From: JBOZRQ01 sp050789255
GTDB lineage: Bacteria; Bacillota; Sulfobacillia; Symbiobacteriales; Symbiobacteriaceae
Length of the DNA: 64,000 nucleotides
Direction of reading: 5' to 3'
NCBI GenBank assembly: GCA_050789255.1
Contig: JBOZRQ010000049.1
Location: 1 to 64,000 of the forward strand
A program made the position numbers and the translations under genes. Below the pieces are notes generated by a model. It was not told the origin of the DNA. It worked only from the letters and a program-made list of their open reading frames with translations, and did not search any database. Positions within the stretch are counted from its first letter, which is position 1. Each line of letters begins with the position of its first letter. This document shows positions 40,608-49,270 of this stretch, in pieces.

Positions 40608-42194
40608 CTACTTTCCTGCAGCCTTCACGTTGTCAAGGCGGATCGAACGCTGGGGATCTCCCACAAAGCCCTGGATGCGCTTGTTCATCGCGAAGATGTG
40701 GTTCTCATGATCCAGGTAGAGGTAGTGGGCCTCGTCAACGATCTTCTTCTGGGCCTTGGAGAAGAGCTCCTTGCGCTTCGCCTCGTCGATGGTGTTAGCC
40801 GCCTCATCGAGCCACTTGTCGATCTCGGCGTCGCGGAACCGGGACCAGTTGTTGGCGGGAATATCCTTCGAGTGGTGCCACTGGATCAGCACCCGGTCGG
40901 GGGTGGCGTCCTGGCCGCGGCTCAGGATGTAGAGCGGCATGCCCTCAGGCTTCTTCAGGTCGTTCAGGAAGGACTGGGTCTCCATGGTCTTGATCTCCAC
41001 CTGGATGCCGACCTGCTTCAGGTTCTCCTGAATAACGGTGGCCGGGCCGGTGAAGCGGTCGATGTTGGGCGTGTAGAGGGTGGTCTTGAATCCGTTCTCG
41101 TAGCCCGCCTCCTTGAGCAGCTGCTTGGCCTTGGCCACGTCGTAGGCGTACTGGGTCACGTTCTGCTCACTGTGCAGAACGGCCGGCGCCAGAATCGACT
41201 TGGCCGGCGTGGAGATACCCCGGAAGACGTTGTTCATGATGCCGGGCTTGTCGATGGCGTGAATGATCGCCAGGCGGACCCGCTTGTCATCAAACGGCTT
41301 GATGTCGGTGTTCATGCCCATGAAGCGGGTGATCAGACCGGGGGTCTCCACCACCACCATGTCCTTGTTGCCCTTGTACTTCGCCAGCTTGTCGGCGTCG
41401 GTCACCTGAAGCATATCGACGTCGCCAGCCTCGAAGGCGTTGAACATGGTCGTGGGATCGGGAATCGGCACGTAAATGACCTTGGCCAGGCCAGGCTTGC
41501 CCCGGAAGTACTCGTCGTTGGCGACGTAGACGGTCTCCTGCTGCGGAGTCCACTTCTCGAAGGCGTAAGGACCGGTGCCGATCGGGTTCTGGCTGAACTT
41601 GTCGCCCCGCTCCTTGACCGCCTTCTCGCTGACGATGTTGCCGAAGGCGTTGGCCAGCTTGTCCAGGAAGGCCGCGTCGGGCTTTTCCAGGGTGAACTTG
41701 ACGGTATAATCGTCAACGACCGCGGTCTTCAGCCCCTTCAGCAGACCAGCGTTCGGGGACTTCAGGGCCGGGTCGAGGAGCCGGTCGAAGGTGAACTTGA
41801 CGTCGGAGGCCTTCATCTCACCGAAGCCCTTATGGAACTTGACGCCCTTGCGGAGGGTGAAGGTCCACTCCTTGCCGTCAGACGACATGTCCCACTTCTC
41901 TGCCAGGTCGGGCTCGATCTGGACGGTGCCGAGCTTGTACCGGACCAGGCCGTTGAACAGGTTGGTGGTCATCTGCTTGTCGGTGACCGACGTGAGCACC
42001 TGCGGATCGAGGTTTCCCAGGTCGTACTGCATGGCAATGCGAATCTCGCCGCGCTCCTGTTCCCCTGACGCAGCGCTGTTGCTGCCGGTCCCCGGGTCCT
42101 TTGCACCGGTCTCCTTGGACGAGCCGCACCCTGCCACCAGACTGGCGATAAGTGCAAGACTCAACAGTACGGTCCCCAAACGCTTTCGAATCAC
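40608..42194 (-). CDS. Family 5 extracellular solute-binding lipoprotein (peptide type)
   Basis: 528 residues from GTG after GGGGAGGGG. The signal LLSLALIASLVAGCGSS has a lipobox. The SBP_bac_5 pattern follows: NLDPQVLTSVTDKQMTTNLFNGLVRY, LAEKWDMSSDGKEWTFTLRKGVKFH, NPIGTGPYAFEKW. It captures peptides or similar compounds for the permeases downstream. A GntR-type operator lies 28 bases before the start. The substrate may be a gamma-glutamyl or N-acyl compound, judging from the enzymes around it. Confidence 0.92.
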   Translation of the reverse strand: MIRKRLGTVLLSLALIASLVAGCGSSKETGAKDPGTGSNSAASGEQERGEIRIAMQYDLGNLDPQVLTSVTDKQMTTNLFNGLVRYKLGTVQIEPDLAEKWDMSSDGKEWTFTLRKGVKFHKGFGEMKASDVKFTFDRLLDPALKSPNAGLLKGLKTAVVDDYTVKFTLEKPDAAFLDKLANAFGNIVSEKAVKERGDKFSQNPIGTGPYAFEKWTPQQETVYVANDEYFRGKPGLAKVIYVPIPDPTTMFNAFEAGDVDMLQVTDADKLAKYKGNKDMVVVETPGLITRFMGMNTDIKPFDDKRVRLAIIHAIDKPGIMNNVFRGISTPAKSILAPAVLHSEQNVTQYAYDVAKAKQLLKEAGYENGFKTTLYTPNIDRFTGPATVIQENLKQVGIQVEIKTMETQSFLNDLKKPEGMPLYILSRGQDATPDRVLIQWHHSKDIPANNWSRFRDAEIDKWLDEAANTIDEAKRKELFSKAQKKIVDEAHYLYLDHENHIFAMNKRIQGFVGDPQRSIRLDNVKAAGK

Positions 42195-42221
42195 CTGGTA
42201 CCCCTCCCCTGTGTGGTGTGG

Positions 42222-42233
42222 ACTGTATACAAT
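42222..42233. promoter_or_regulatory. GntR-type operator, site 3
   Basis: On the minus strand ATTGTATACAGT lies 28 bases before the binding-protein start and downstream of a TTGACC, which places it over the promoter. All 12 positions equal sites 1 and 2. Confidence 0.7.
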
Positions 42234-42345
42234 GTGGGTCAAAAATAAAAACCGCAAACGGTTTAAGGATTCACCATGTTAGATCGGTACATTATTGTGC
42301 TTCTTGGCGATCATCGGTGAATCCTTCTGCTTGCATAAGTTTAGT

Positions 42346-44052
42346 TCACGGCATTGAGCATCCCGCGACGGCGCCCTGCCTGCGCGAGTCCGCTGCGCCA
42401 TGACACAGGCCCGTCTCAGGGTCTCTCGCCACCGCCTGTATGGCACCAAACCAGGGAGATTTGGCGTTTCGCTCCTGCAGCTCGTGGCCGAGTTCTAGGA
42501 GATGCGCCTTGCTGGCATCAGGGATGTCCTTCTCCAGCTCGAACTCGTCCCCGGACCAGTGGATGCGGGGCCGGTTGACGGCGTCTTGCAGGCCCATGCC
42601 ATGGTCGACCACGTTGACGATGATCTGCGCGATGGCGTTGATGATTCGGGTGCCGGATGGGCTGCCCAGCGCCATGACCGGCTTTCCGTCCCGCAGGACC
42701 ATGGCCGGGCAGGGCGCCGTAGCCGGGCGCTTGCGAGGCCCAACGGAGTTATTCAGGCCGGGCCGCGGGTCAAACAGCTTCATGGCGTTGTTGAGCACAA
42801 TGCCATACCCCGGCACGACCAGCGCCGAGCCGAAGGCGTCGCCCAGGCTCTGGGTGAACGAGACGAAGTTGCCATGCCGGTCCACATGGGAGTGGTGGGT
42901 AGTGTGGGCGTTGTCATCGCCACCCAGCTGGCCACCGGTCAGCTTGTCCTTGCCCGGCTGAGCGTCCTGGTAGGCCCAGGGGTTCCCCGCTCCCGGGCGC
43001 CCGGCACGCTTCAGGCTGATCAGCTTGCGCCGCTCGGCCGTGTAGCCGTCGGACAGCAGCCCGTCCATCGGGATGTTGACGAAGCCATGGTCGCCGGTGT
43101 GCACTTCCCTGTCAGCAAAGGCCAGCTTCATGCACTCGGCAAGAATGTGCAGCTTCTCACCGTCCAGTACGTCATACCGGCTGAGGTCGAAGCCCTCCAG
43201 CAGCCGCATGATTGGGAGCAGGACAGCGCTGCTGGACGGCGGGGTCGCCTGAACGGTGTAGCCCCGGTAGCCCACGGACTGCGGCTCCAGGACCCGGAAG
43301 TCCTCGGTCGGATACCTGCGCAGGTCTTCGAGGGTCATGATCCCGCCCTCAGACCGCAGGTAATCGACGATGGCGTGGGCGATCTCTCCCTCGTAAAAGA
43401 CCTTCTCGCCTTCGCGGGCGATCAGCTCCAGGGTGTTGGCAAGGTCGGTCTGGACCACCACGTCGCCCTCCTGGAGGGGGGAGCCGTCGGGCCGGAGCCA
43501 CAGCTTAGCGGCGGCAGGGAAACGCGCCAACCGGTCGCGAGTCTCGGCGCTGGCCAGCGCCATGCGGCGGCTCATGGGCACACCGTTCCTGGCGTAGGCA
43601 ACGGCGGGCTCGATGATCGTCGCGAGCGGCAGGGAAGCCCAGCGCCGGTGGGCGTAGAGCCAGGCCGCCACGTTGCCGGGCACGCAGACCGACTGGGCTC
43701 CGGTGGTGTTCAGATCGCCTACGGTCCAGAAGCGGTAGCCTCCCTGGGTCGGGGTCGGGATCCACTCGTACATGTCGGGCCTGGCAGCTGCGGGGGCGGT
43801 CGGGTAGAAGTCCAGTGCGACCGTGACCCCCTCCTCCGCCATGTGGACGAGCATGTTCCCCTGGCCGCCCAGATGGGACATGGCCGCCTCGACCACCGTA
43901 AGGGCAAAGGCCGTGGCAAGGGCGGCGTCCATGGCGTTTCCGCCCCGCATGAGCATCTGCACGCCGGCCGCAGTAGCTAAGGGATGCGACGAGCTGCTGA
44001 GCCCGCCGTAGCTGGTCACATCGTGTACCCCGTTGGACTGGTGCTGGAACAC
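42346..44052 (-). CDS. ggt: Gamma-glutamyltransferase family protein
   Basis: 568 residues. GGNAMDAALATAFALTVVEAAMSHLGGQG and NAHTTHHSHVDRHGNFVSFTQSLG are family motifs; the Thr starting TTH should be the autoprocessing nucleophile. LGSPSGTRIINAIAQIIVNVVDHGM follows. Such enzymes hydrolyse or transfer gamma-glutamyl groups or open cyclic amides. No signal peptide is seen, so it is probably cytoplasmic, unlike classical Ggt. It starts three bases after the end of the carbonic-anhydrase-like gene. Confidence 0.9.
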   Translation of the reverse strand: MFQHQSNGVHDVTSYGGLSSSSHPLATAAGVQMLMRGGNAMDAALATAFALTVVEAAMSHLGGQGNMLVHMAEEGVTVALDFYPTAPAAARPDMYEWIPTPTQGGYRFWTVGDLNTTGAQSVCVPGNVAAWLYAHRRWASLPLATIIEPAVAYARNGVPMSRRMALASAETRDRLARFPAAAKLWLRPDGSPLQEGDVVVQTDLANTLELIAREGEKVFYEGEIAHAIVDYLRSEGGIMTLEDLRRYPTEDFRVLEPQSVGYRGYTVQATPPSSSAVLLPIMRLLEGFDLSRYDVLDGEKLHILAECMKLAFADREVHTGDHGFVNIPMDGLLSDGYTAERRKLISLKRAGRPGAGNPWAYQDAQPGKDKLTGGQLGGDDNAHTTHHSHVDRHGNFVSFTQSLGDAFGSALVVPGYGIVLNNAMKLFDPRPGLNNSVGPRKRPATAPCPAMVLRDGKPVMALGSPSGTRIINAIAQIIVNVVDHGMGLQDAVNRPRIHWSGDEFELEKDIPDASKAHLLELGHELQERNAKSPWFGAIQAVARDPETGLCHGAADSRRQGAVAGCSMP

Positions 44053-44055
44053 GGG

Positions 44056-44577
44056 CTATCCCTCCTTCAACGACTCCTTGTGCATCTGTGCGTTCTTCTG
44101 GTAGTGCCGTGCAGCGAAGGAAATCATCTCAAGCTCCTTCGGACCCACCTCCCGCACCACCTTGGCAGGGCGCCCCATGATCACGGAGCCGGCCGGGAAG
44201 ACCTTGCCCTCGGTGATCAGGCTGCCGGCTCCCACCAGGCAGTTCGGCCCGATCACGGCGCCATTGAGCACCGTGGAGCCCATCCCAATGAGCGTGTTGT
44301 CGCCAATGGTGCACCCGTGTAGGATGCAAGCATGGCCGACCGTGACCCCCTTGCCGATCTCCAGCCGGAACTCCCCATCATCCACATGCAGAACCGAGTT
44401 ATCCTGAACGTTGCTCCCCTCGCCGACCACAATCGTATTGGAGTCGCCCCGCAGCACGGCGTTGTACCACACGCTGCTGCCAACCGCCAGGCGTACCTGC
44501 CCGATGACTCGGGCGCCCGGAGCCATGAACACTCCCTCCTCCACATGTGGTCGTTCCCGCCGAAACGGATACAGCAA
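44056..44577 (-). CDS. Gamma-carbonic anhydrase-like left-handed beta-helix protein
   Basis: 173 residues made of hexapeptide repeats (SVWYNAVLRGDSNTIVVGEGSNVQDNSVLHVDDG, VTVGHACILHGCTIGDNTLIGMGSTVLNGAVIG). Three His residues (HVDD, VGHACILHG) match the zinc site of CamH/YrdA proteins. It may bind an acyl-CoA or carnitine-like substrate or act as a metal hydrolase. The start is a TTG eight bases from GGAGG; a TTG five codons upstream overlaps the ribosome site. Confidence 0.85.
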   Translation of the reverse strand: MLYPFRRERPHVEEGVFMAPGARVIGQVRLAVGSSVWYNAVLRGDSNTIVVGEGSNVQDNSVLHVDDGEFRLEIGKGVTVGHACILHGCTIGDNTLIGMGSTVLNGAVIGPNCLVGAGSLITEGKVFPAGSVIMGRPAKVVREVGPKELEMISFAARHYQKNAQMHKESLKEG

Positions 44578-44599
44578 AGACCGTTCCTCCAATTATGCG

Positions 44600-44611
44600 A
44601 TTGTATGCAGT
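44600..44611. promoter_or_regulatory. GntR-type operator, site 4
   Basis: ATTGTATGCAGT, followed by CGACAATT, is one base different from the other three sites and lies 23 bases before the carbonic-anhydrase-like gene, on top of a possible -10 TACAAT on the minus strand. Confidence 0.6.
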
Positions 44612-44711
44612 CGACAATTATTTCGTCATTCGGATGATATATCCTACTTAGGGACTAGTACTTTTCGATCAAATTTCGAGAGAGTGGTGCGCCTTTTTTG
44701 GGCGGCACGAC

Positions 44712-44747
44712 AAAAAAGGCCCCCTGCGAGGCGTCTCGCAGGGGGCC
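44712..44747 (-). terminator. Terminator of the lut operon
   Basis: GGCCCCCTGCGAG and CTCGCAGGGGGCC form a 13-bp stem; the minus strand continues with TTTTTTG. Confidence 0.9.
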
Positions 44748-44753
44748 CGGTGT

Positions 44754-45269
44754 CTATTGGTTTGCGACCAGGACGACGATCACCTCGCCGGGGCCATGCA
44801 CTTTCCGGACCAGGACATCCTCGATGTCGGCTGAGCGGCTCGGGCCGGTGACCATGTGGACGGCGCTGGGGGTCTCGCCCCGGGCGGCCAGCTGGCCCAG
44901 CTCCCGGAAGAGGGCGCCCATGGTGGGCAGAAGCCGGCTCACGGGCACCACAGCGATATGGAGCGGCGGCAGCACGTTGACCAAACGAGGGCGCCCGGGG
45001 CCGGAGAGCAGGGCCAGCGTGCCGGTCTCGGCGACCGCCCAGGCCGCTGAGGTGATGCCGACCTCAGCCTCTGCCGGGGTTGTGTGCACGGTCTCTGCCG
45101 GCACGACGGCGTCTACGACGGGGTCCTCCCAGGCGACCACCTTGGTGAGGCCCCGCTCTTTGAATAGGCAGGCTACTTTCTGCGCACCCGTAGCCAGGTC
45201 CGGGACTACAACCGCCTCGCAGGCGAGCCCGGCGAGGGCGCCGCAGAACTGCTGAATGATGCTACTCAC
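44754..45269 (-). CDS. lutC: LUD-domain lactate utilization protein LutC
   Basis: 171 residues with AEVGITSAAWAVAETGTLALLSGPGRPRLVNVLPPLHIAVV and TGPSRSADIEDVLVRKVHGPGEV, the LUD motifs. LutC is part of the LutABC complex that oxidises L-lactate to pyruvate. The start overlaps the end of lutB by eight bases. It is the last gene of a seven-gene operon. Confidence 0.92.
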   Translation of the reverse strand: MSSIIQQFCGALAGLACEAVVVPDLATGAQKVACLFKERGLTKVVAWEDPVVDAVVPAETVHTTPAEAEVGITSAAWAVAETGTLALLSGPGRPRLVNVLPPLHIAVVPVSRLLPTMGALFRELGQLAARGETPSAVHMVTGPSRSADIEDVLVRKVHGPGEVIVVLVANQ

Positions 45270-46662
45270 GGCGCTGCCCCTCCTCCTTCAGCTCCCGCCA
45301 GCGCTCCCGGAAGGAGCGGGCGGCGGGGGCGGGAAAGTCCCGCCCTTCGCCCCAGGCGCCCAGGGGGCCGGGGTGCCAGGTGAGGACCCCATCCTTGGCG
45401 AACGGCCTCGCCGCTAACTGCGTTAGCTTGCTGACCGCCTTGTAGCGCCCCGGGTCGGACCACGCCCAGGACCATGCCCGGAAGAGCGCATCCTCGGCAG
45501 CAGAACCGGCCCGATCGTCCCGCTGGTCCCGGATCAGCTCATGCAGGGGAATCTGAACGGGGCAGGTCTCGGTGCAGGCTCCGCACATGCTGCAGGCATC
45601 CAGGAGTTCGCCGGCAGCCTCCTGCCCCTGGAGCAGCGGGGTGATCACCACGCCGATTGGACCGCTGTAGGTGGTGCCGTAGCCATGCCCGCCCACCTGC
45701 CGGAAGACCGGGCATACGTCCAGGCACCCGCCGCAGCGGATGCAGCGCAGGGCGTCCTGGTAGTGGGTGCCGAGCAGTTTGGAGCGCCCGGCGTCCAGGA
45801 TCACCACGTGCAGCTCCTCCGGGCCGTCCGCCTCGCCGGGCCGCCGAGGCCCGGTAATAGCCGTCACATAGGAGGTGATGGTCTGGCCGGTGGATGTCTT
45901 GGGGAGCAGGGTGAGCAGCGGCTCCATGTCGGTCCAGGTAGGCACCAGCTTCTCCACGCCCATCACCGAGACCATGACCTTAGGAAGGCTGGTCGCCAGG
46001 TCGGCGTTGCCCTCGTTGGTCACGATCACCACGGTGCCCGACTCAGCGATGCCGAAGTTGGCGCCGGTAATGCCAAGGTCGGCCTCCAGGAACTTCTGCC
46101 GGAGCACCCGGCGGGCGAGCGCCGCCAGCGCCTGTGGGTCCGCAGGCAGCTCCTCGCCGTGCGCCCGGGAGAAGATCTCCGCCACGTCATAGCGGTTCAG
46201 GTGCAGCGCCGGCCCAACGATGTGCGACGGCGCCTCGCCGTTCAGCTGGACAATGTACTCGCCCAGGTCCGTCTCCACCGTTTCGATGCCGGCACGCTCC
46301 AGGGCGTGCGTCAGTCCGATCTCTTCCGTGGCCATCGACTTGGACTTGACGGCCAGCTTCGCCCCGTGACGCCGGGCGATGGCCTCAACGTGGGCAACGG
46401 CTTCGGCGCCGGTCGCGGCAAAGTGGACGTGGCCGCCCCGCTCCTGCACCTGCGTCACGAACTGGCGCAGGTACTCGGTGTGGTTGTTCAACACTTCGTT
46501 CTTGACGTCCCGGGCGCCGTCCCGCAGGGGCTGAAGCCGATCCCCGAGCTTCTCCCACTGGCGCTGCTTGGCCTCCACGGAGCCCTGGGCTGCGCCGGCG
46601 ATCGCCTGGCGCTTGGTGGGGTGCTGGAGCTCGGCGCGCATCCGTTCACGCAGCGTGCTCAT
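45262..46662 (-). CDS. lutB: Iron-sulfur LUD-domain protein LutB
   Basis: 466 residues from ATG after GAGGAGG. LUD domain (about 70-300, with GITGANFGIAESGTVVIVTNEGN) followed by two 4Fe-4S motifs, CIRCGGCLDVCP and CSMCGACTETCP, and a C-terminal LutB tail. It carries the electrons in the lactate oxidase complex. An ATGA overlap couples it to lutA. A longer frame upstream is read-through of lutA in another frame. Confidence 0.93.
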   Translation of the reverse strand: MSTLRERMRAELQHPTKRQAIAGAAQGSVEAKQRQWEKLGDRLQPLRDGARDVKNEVLNNHTEYLRQFVTQVQERGGHVHFAATGAEAVAHVEAIARRHGAKLAVKSKSMATEEIGLTHALERAGIETVETDLGEYIVQLNGEAPSHIVGPALHLNRYDVAEIFSRAHGEELPADPQALAALARRVLRQKFLEADLGITGANFGIAESGTVVIVTNEGNADLATSLPKVMVSVMGVEKLVPTWTDMEPLLTLLPKTSTGQTITSYVTAITGPRRPGEADGPEELHVVILDAGRSKLLGTHYQDALRCIRCGGCLDVCPVFRQVGGHGYGTTYSGPIGVVITPLLQGQEAAGELLDACSMCGACTETCPVQIPLHELIRDQRDDRAGSAAEDALFRAWSWAWSDPGRYKAVSKLTQLAARPFAKDGVLTWHPGPLGAWGEGRDFPAPAARSFRERWRELKEEGQRRE

Positions 46663-47360
46663 CGCGTCGCCTCCTCGAGCAGCTCGGCGATGTGCATCAC
46701 CCGGGGACCGCCGCCGGTGCGGCTCATCCGGCCCCGCAGGTGCATGAGGCAGCCGCAGTCGGCGCCAACCAGGTACTCGGCCCCGGTGGAGCGCACGTCG
46801 GCCAGCTTGTCGTCCGCCATGGCGCAGGCCACCTCGGGCAGCTTGACCGAGAAGGTACCGCCAAAGCCGCAGCAGAGCTCTGGGTGCTGGAGCGGCTGGA
46901 GCGTCAGTCCGTCGATCTGCTGGAGCAGGTCCAGCGGCTCGCGCCGCACGCCGAGTTCCCGGGTCATGTGGCAGGAGGAATGGTAGGTCACAGAGCCGGA
47001 AAAGCGGGCGCCGAGCGCCCGCAGGTCGACCTTGAGCACCTTCACCAGGAACTCGCACAGCTCAAAGGTTCTGGCGGGCATGTCACCCGGGTAGCCCGTG
47101 CGAACCATACCTGCGCACGAACCCGAGGGAGAAACCACGTAATCGTAGCCGGCAAAGGCCCGGACCTGCTGGGCCGCCATGGCCTCCGCCTCGGCCCGGT
47201 GCCCGGCATTGAAAGCAGGCTGGCCGCAGCAGGTCTGTCCCTCGGGGAACTCGACCTCGCAGCCTAGCCTGCGCAGGACTCGAACCGTCGCCTCGCCGAC
47301 CTCGGGGAAGAACTGGTCGACCAGGCAGGTGACCATCAGGGCCACACGCACCGGCGCCAT
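46659..47360 (-). CDS. lutA: CCG-domain protein LutA
   Basis: 233 residues with two cysteine-rich domains: CCGQPAFNAGH and CCGFGGTFSVK, preceded by SCHMTRE and CLVDQFFP. It belongs to the LutA/GlcF-like family binding iron-sulfur clusters. GGAGGG lies seven bases before the ATG, which overlaps the aminotransferase stop as TGATG. Confidence 0.92.
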   Translation of the reverse strand: MAPVRVALMVTCLVDQFFPEVGEATVRVLRRLGCEVEFPEGQTCCGQPAFNAGHRAEAEAMAAQQVRAFAGYDYVVSPSGSCAGMVRTGYPGDMPARTFELCEFLVKVLKVDLRALGARFSGSVTYHSSCHMTRELGVRREPLDLLQQIDGLTLQPLQHPELCCGFGGTFSVKLPEVACAMADDKLADVRSTGAEYLVGADCGCLMHLRGRMSRTGGGPRVMHIAELLEEATR

Positions 47361-48544
47361 CACTGGGCCCTCCTGGCGCCGAGCACCTGGCCGAGCACCC
47401 GCACGCCCTGCTCCATTACCTCTGGCGCCAAGTAGCTGAAGGATAGGCGCAGATACTCCCTGCCCTCGTCGCCGCCGAAGTAAAAGTACTTGCCGGGCAC
47501 GTAAGCCACACCCGCTGCCAGGGCCTCGGGAAGCAGGGCCGCCGTGTCCACCCCGGGGGTGTGGATCCAGACGAAGAAGCCGCCCTGGGGCTCGTTCCAG
47601 GAGGTCCAGGCGGGCATGTGCTGCCGGAGGGCGCCCAGCAGATGGTCCCGTCGGGCCCGATAGGCCTGCCGCAGCCCTTCCACGCGAGCACCGAAGTCTA
47701 TGCCCGTCAGGTACTTGGCGGTCACAGCCATGGCAAACGGGGCCTCTAGGTCCTTCTTAAAGAGGCTCATGGCAGTGATCAGCTCGGGAGCGGCAGCCAG
47801 CCAGCCCACCCGCAGCCCCGGACCCACCACCTTGGAGAGCGACCCGGCGTAGATCACCCGCCCGGTGCGGTCCAACGCCTTGAGCGGCGTGGGCACCTCA
47901 CCGAAAGCGAGCTCGCCGTAAGCATCATCCTCAAGGATCAGGAAGTCGTACGCCTCAGCCAGGGCCAGCAGGTGCTTCCGGCGGGCCAGGCTCATCGTAA
48001 CACCCGTGGGGTTCTGGAAGGATGCGATGGTGTAGAGTAGCTTCGGCCGTACGCGCCCGGCAGCCACCTCGACCTCCAACGCTTGCGTGTTCAAACCCTC
48101 AGCGTCCACGGGAAAGCCCACAATGTGCGGGGTGTAGTTCCGGAACATCTCCAGCGCTTCCATGTACGTCGGAGACTCCACGGCGACCACGTCGTCGGGG
48201 CCCAGCAGCGCCCGGGCCGCCAGGTCGATCGCCTGGGCCGCCCCGGAGGTCACCTGCAGCTCGCCGGCGCCCAGCGCCATGCCCCGGGCGGCGGAGCGCT
48301 CGACCAGCCAGCTCGTCAGCCGGTTCATCATCGGGCTGCCCAGGTAGTGGAAGGGCAGGTCCCGCTCCTCCGCCACCAGTGCGGCCGCAGCCGCAGCCAG
48401 CTCTTTGGAAGGGACCGAGTCAGCAAAGGGATACCCGGCGCTCAGCCGGATGCAGCCAGGCGGCAGTGCGGGCATCCAGGAGCCAGGCGGTTCGTAGGCC
48501 TGCGCCCGACGGACGGACTCGGGGAAGAAACGACCGTACTCCAT
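47360..48544 (-). CDS. PLP-dependent aminotransferase, fold type I
   Basis: 394 residues. FQNPTGVTMS, LEDDAYGEL and AGSLSKVVGPGLRVGW (with the PLP-binding Lys) define the class-I/II family, closest to 2-aminoadipate/aromatic or MocR-type aminotransferases. It lacks a MocR HTH domain. In this operon it probably converts the imported amino acid to a 2-oxoacid, which could be linked to LutABC chemistry. Its start is three bases beyond the stop of the transporter ATPase gene. Confidence 0.9.
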   Translation of the reverse strand: MEYGRFFPESVRRAQAYEPPGSWMPALPPGCIRLSAGYPFADSVPSKELAAAAAALVAEERDLPFHYLGSPMMNRLTSWLVERSAARGMALGAGELQVTSGAAQAIDLAARALLGPDDVVAVESPTYMEALEMFRNYTPHIVGFPVDAEGLNTQALEVEVAAGRVRPKLLYTIASFQNPTGVTMSLARRKHLLALAEAYDFLILEDDAYGELAFGEVPTPLKALDRTGRVIYAGSLSKVVGPGLRVGWLAAAPELITAMSLFKKDLEAPFAMAVTAKYLTGIDFGARVEGLRQAYRARRDHLLGALRQHMPAWTSWNEPQGGFFVWIHTPGVDTAALLPEALAAGVAYVPGKYFYFGGDEGREYLRLSFSYLAPEVMEQGVRVLGQVLGARRAQ

Positions 48545-48547
48545 GCT

Positions 48548-49270
48548 CTACAGCACCTTTCGCAGGAAGGCCTGGGTGCGCTCCTCGCGGGGATTGGAGA
48601 AGATTTGCTCAGGGGCGCCCTCTTCAACAATGCGGCCCTCATCCATAAAGACCACCCGGTGGGCGACCTCGCGGGCAAAGCCCATCTCGTGGGTGACCAC
48701 GACCATGGTCATCCCTTCCCGGGCCAGCTGCTTCATAACCTCCAGGACCTCGCCCACCAGCTCCGGGTCCAGCGCCGAGGTGGGCTCGTCGAAGAGCATG
48801 ACCTTGGGCTGCATGGCCAGGGCCCGGGCGATCGCCACCCGCTGCTGCTGGCCGCCCGACAGGTGGGCCGGATAGGCGCCCGCCCGGTTGGCCAGGCCAA
48901 CCTTCTCCAGCAGCGCCCGGGCGATCTCTTCCGCCTTCGCCGGGGAGACCTTGCGCACCTTCAGGGGCGCCAACGTAATGTTCTTCAGCACAGTCATATG
49001 CGGGAACAGGTTAAAGCGCTGGAACACCATGCCGAGCTCCTCACGGATCTCGTCGAGCTCCCGGCCGCCAGCGGGCACGGGCTTGCCCTCCACCGTGATC
49101 GTGCCGGCCGAGGGCACCTCCAGCTGGTTGATGCAGCGCAGCAGCGTCGACTTGCCGGAACCGGAGGGGCCGATCACTACGACCACCTCGCCGCGGCGGA
49201 CCTCCAGGTCGATGCCCTTGAGCACCTGCAGGTTGCCGAAGCGCTTCTCCAGACCCTGAATCTTAATCAC
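48548..49270 (-). CDS. Polar amino acid ABC transporter ATPase (GlnQ type)
   Basis: 240 residues with Walker A GPSGSGKST, signature LSGGQQQR, Walker B VMLFDEPTSALDPE and the switch His in VVVTHEMGFAREV. GlnQ-type proteins drive uptake of glutamine, arginine, histidine or other polar amino acids. The GTG start overlaps the permease gene by eight bases. Confidence 0.95.
   Translation of the reverse strand: MIKIQGLEKRFGNLQVLKGIDLEVRRGEVVVVIGPSGSGKSTLLRCINQLEVPSAGTITVEGKPVPAGGRELDEIREELGMVFQRFNLFPHMTVLKNITLAPLKVRKVSPAKAEEIARALLEKVGLANRAGAYPAHLSGGQQQRVAIARALAMQPKVMLFDEPTSALDPELVGEVLEVMKQLAREGMTMVVVTHEMGFAREVAHRVVFMDEGRIVEEGAPEQIFSNPREERTQAFLRKVL

Noticed and set aside
39912..42068. Plus-strand open frame opposite the importer genes
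   Set aside because: Antisense shadow of three recognisable genes.
42346..44052. Ggt as an exported glutathione-type enzyme
   Set aside because: No signal peptide is visible, so extracellular function is not supported.
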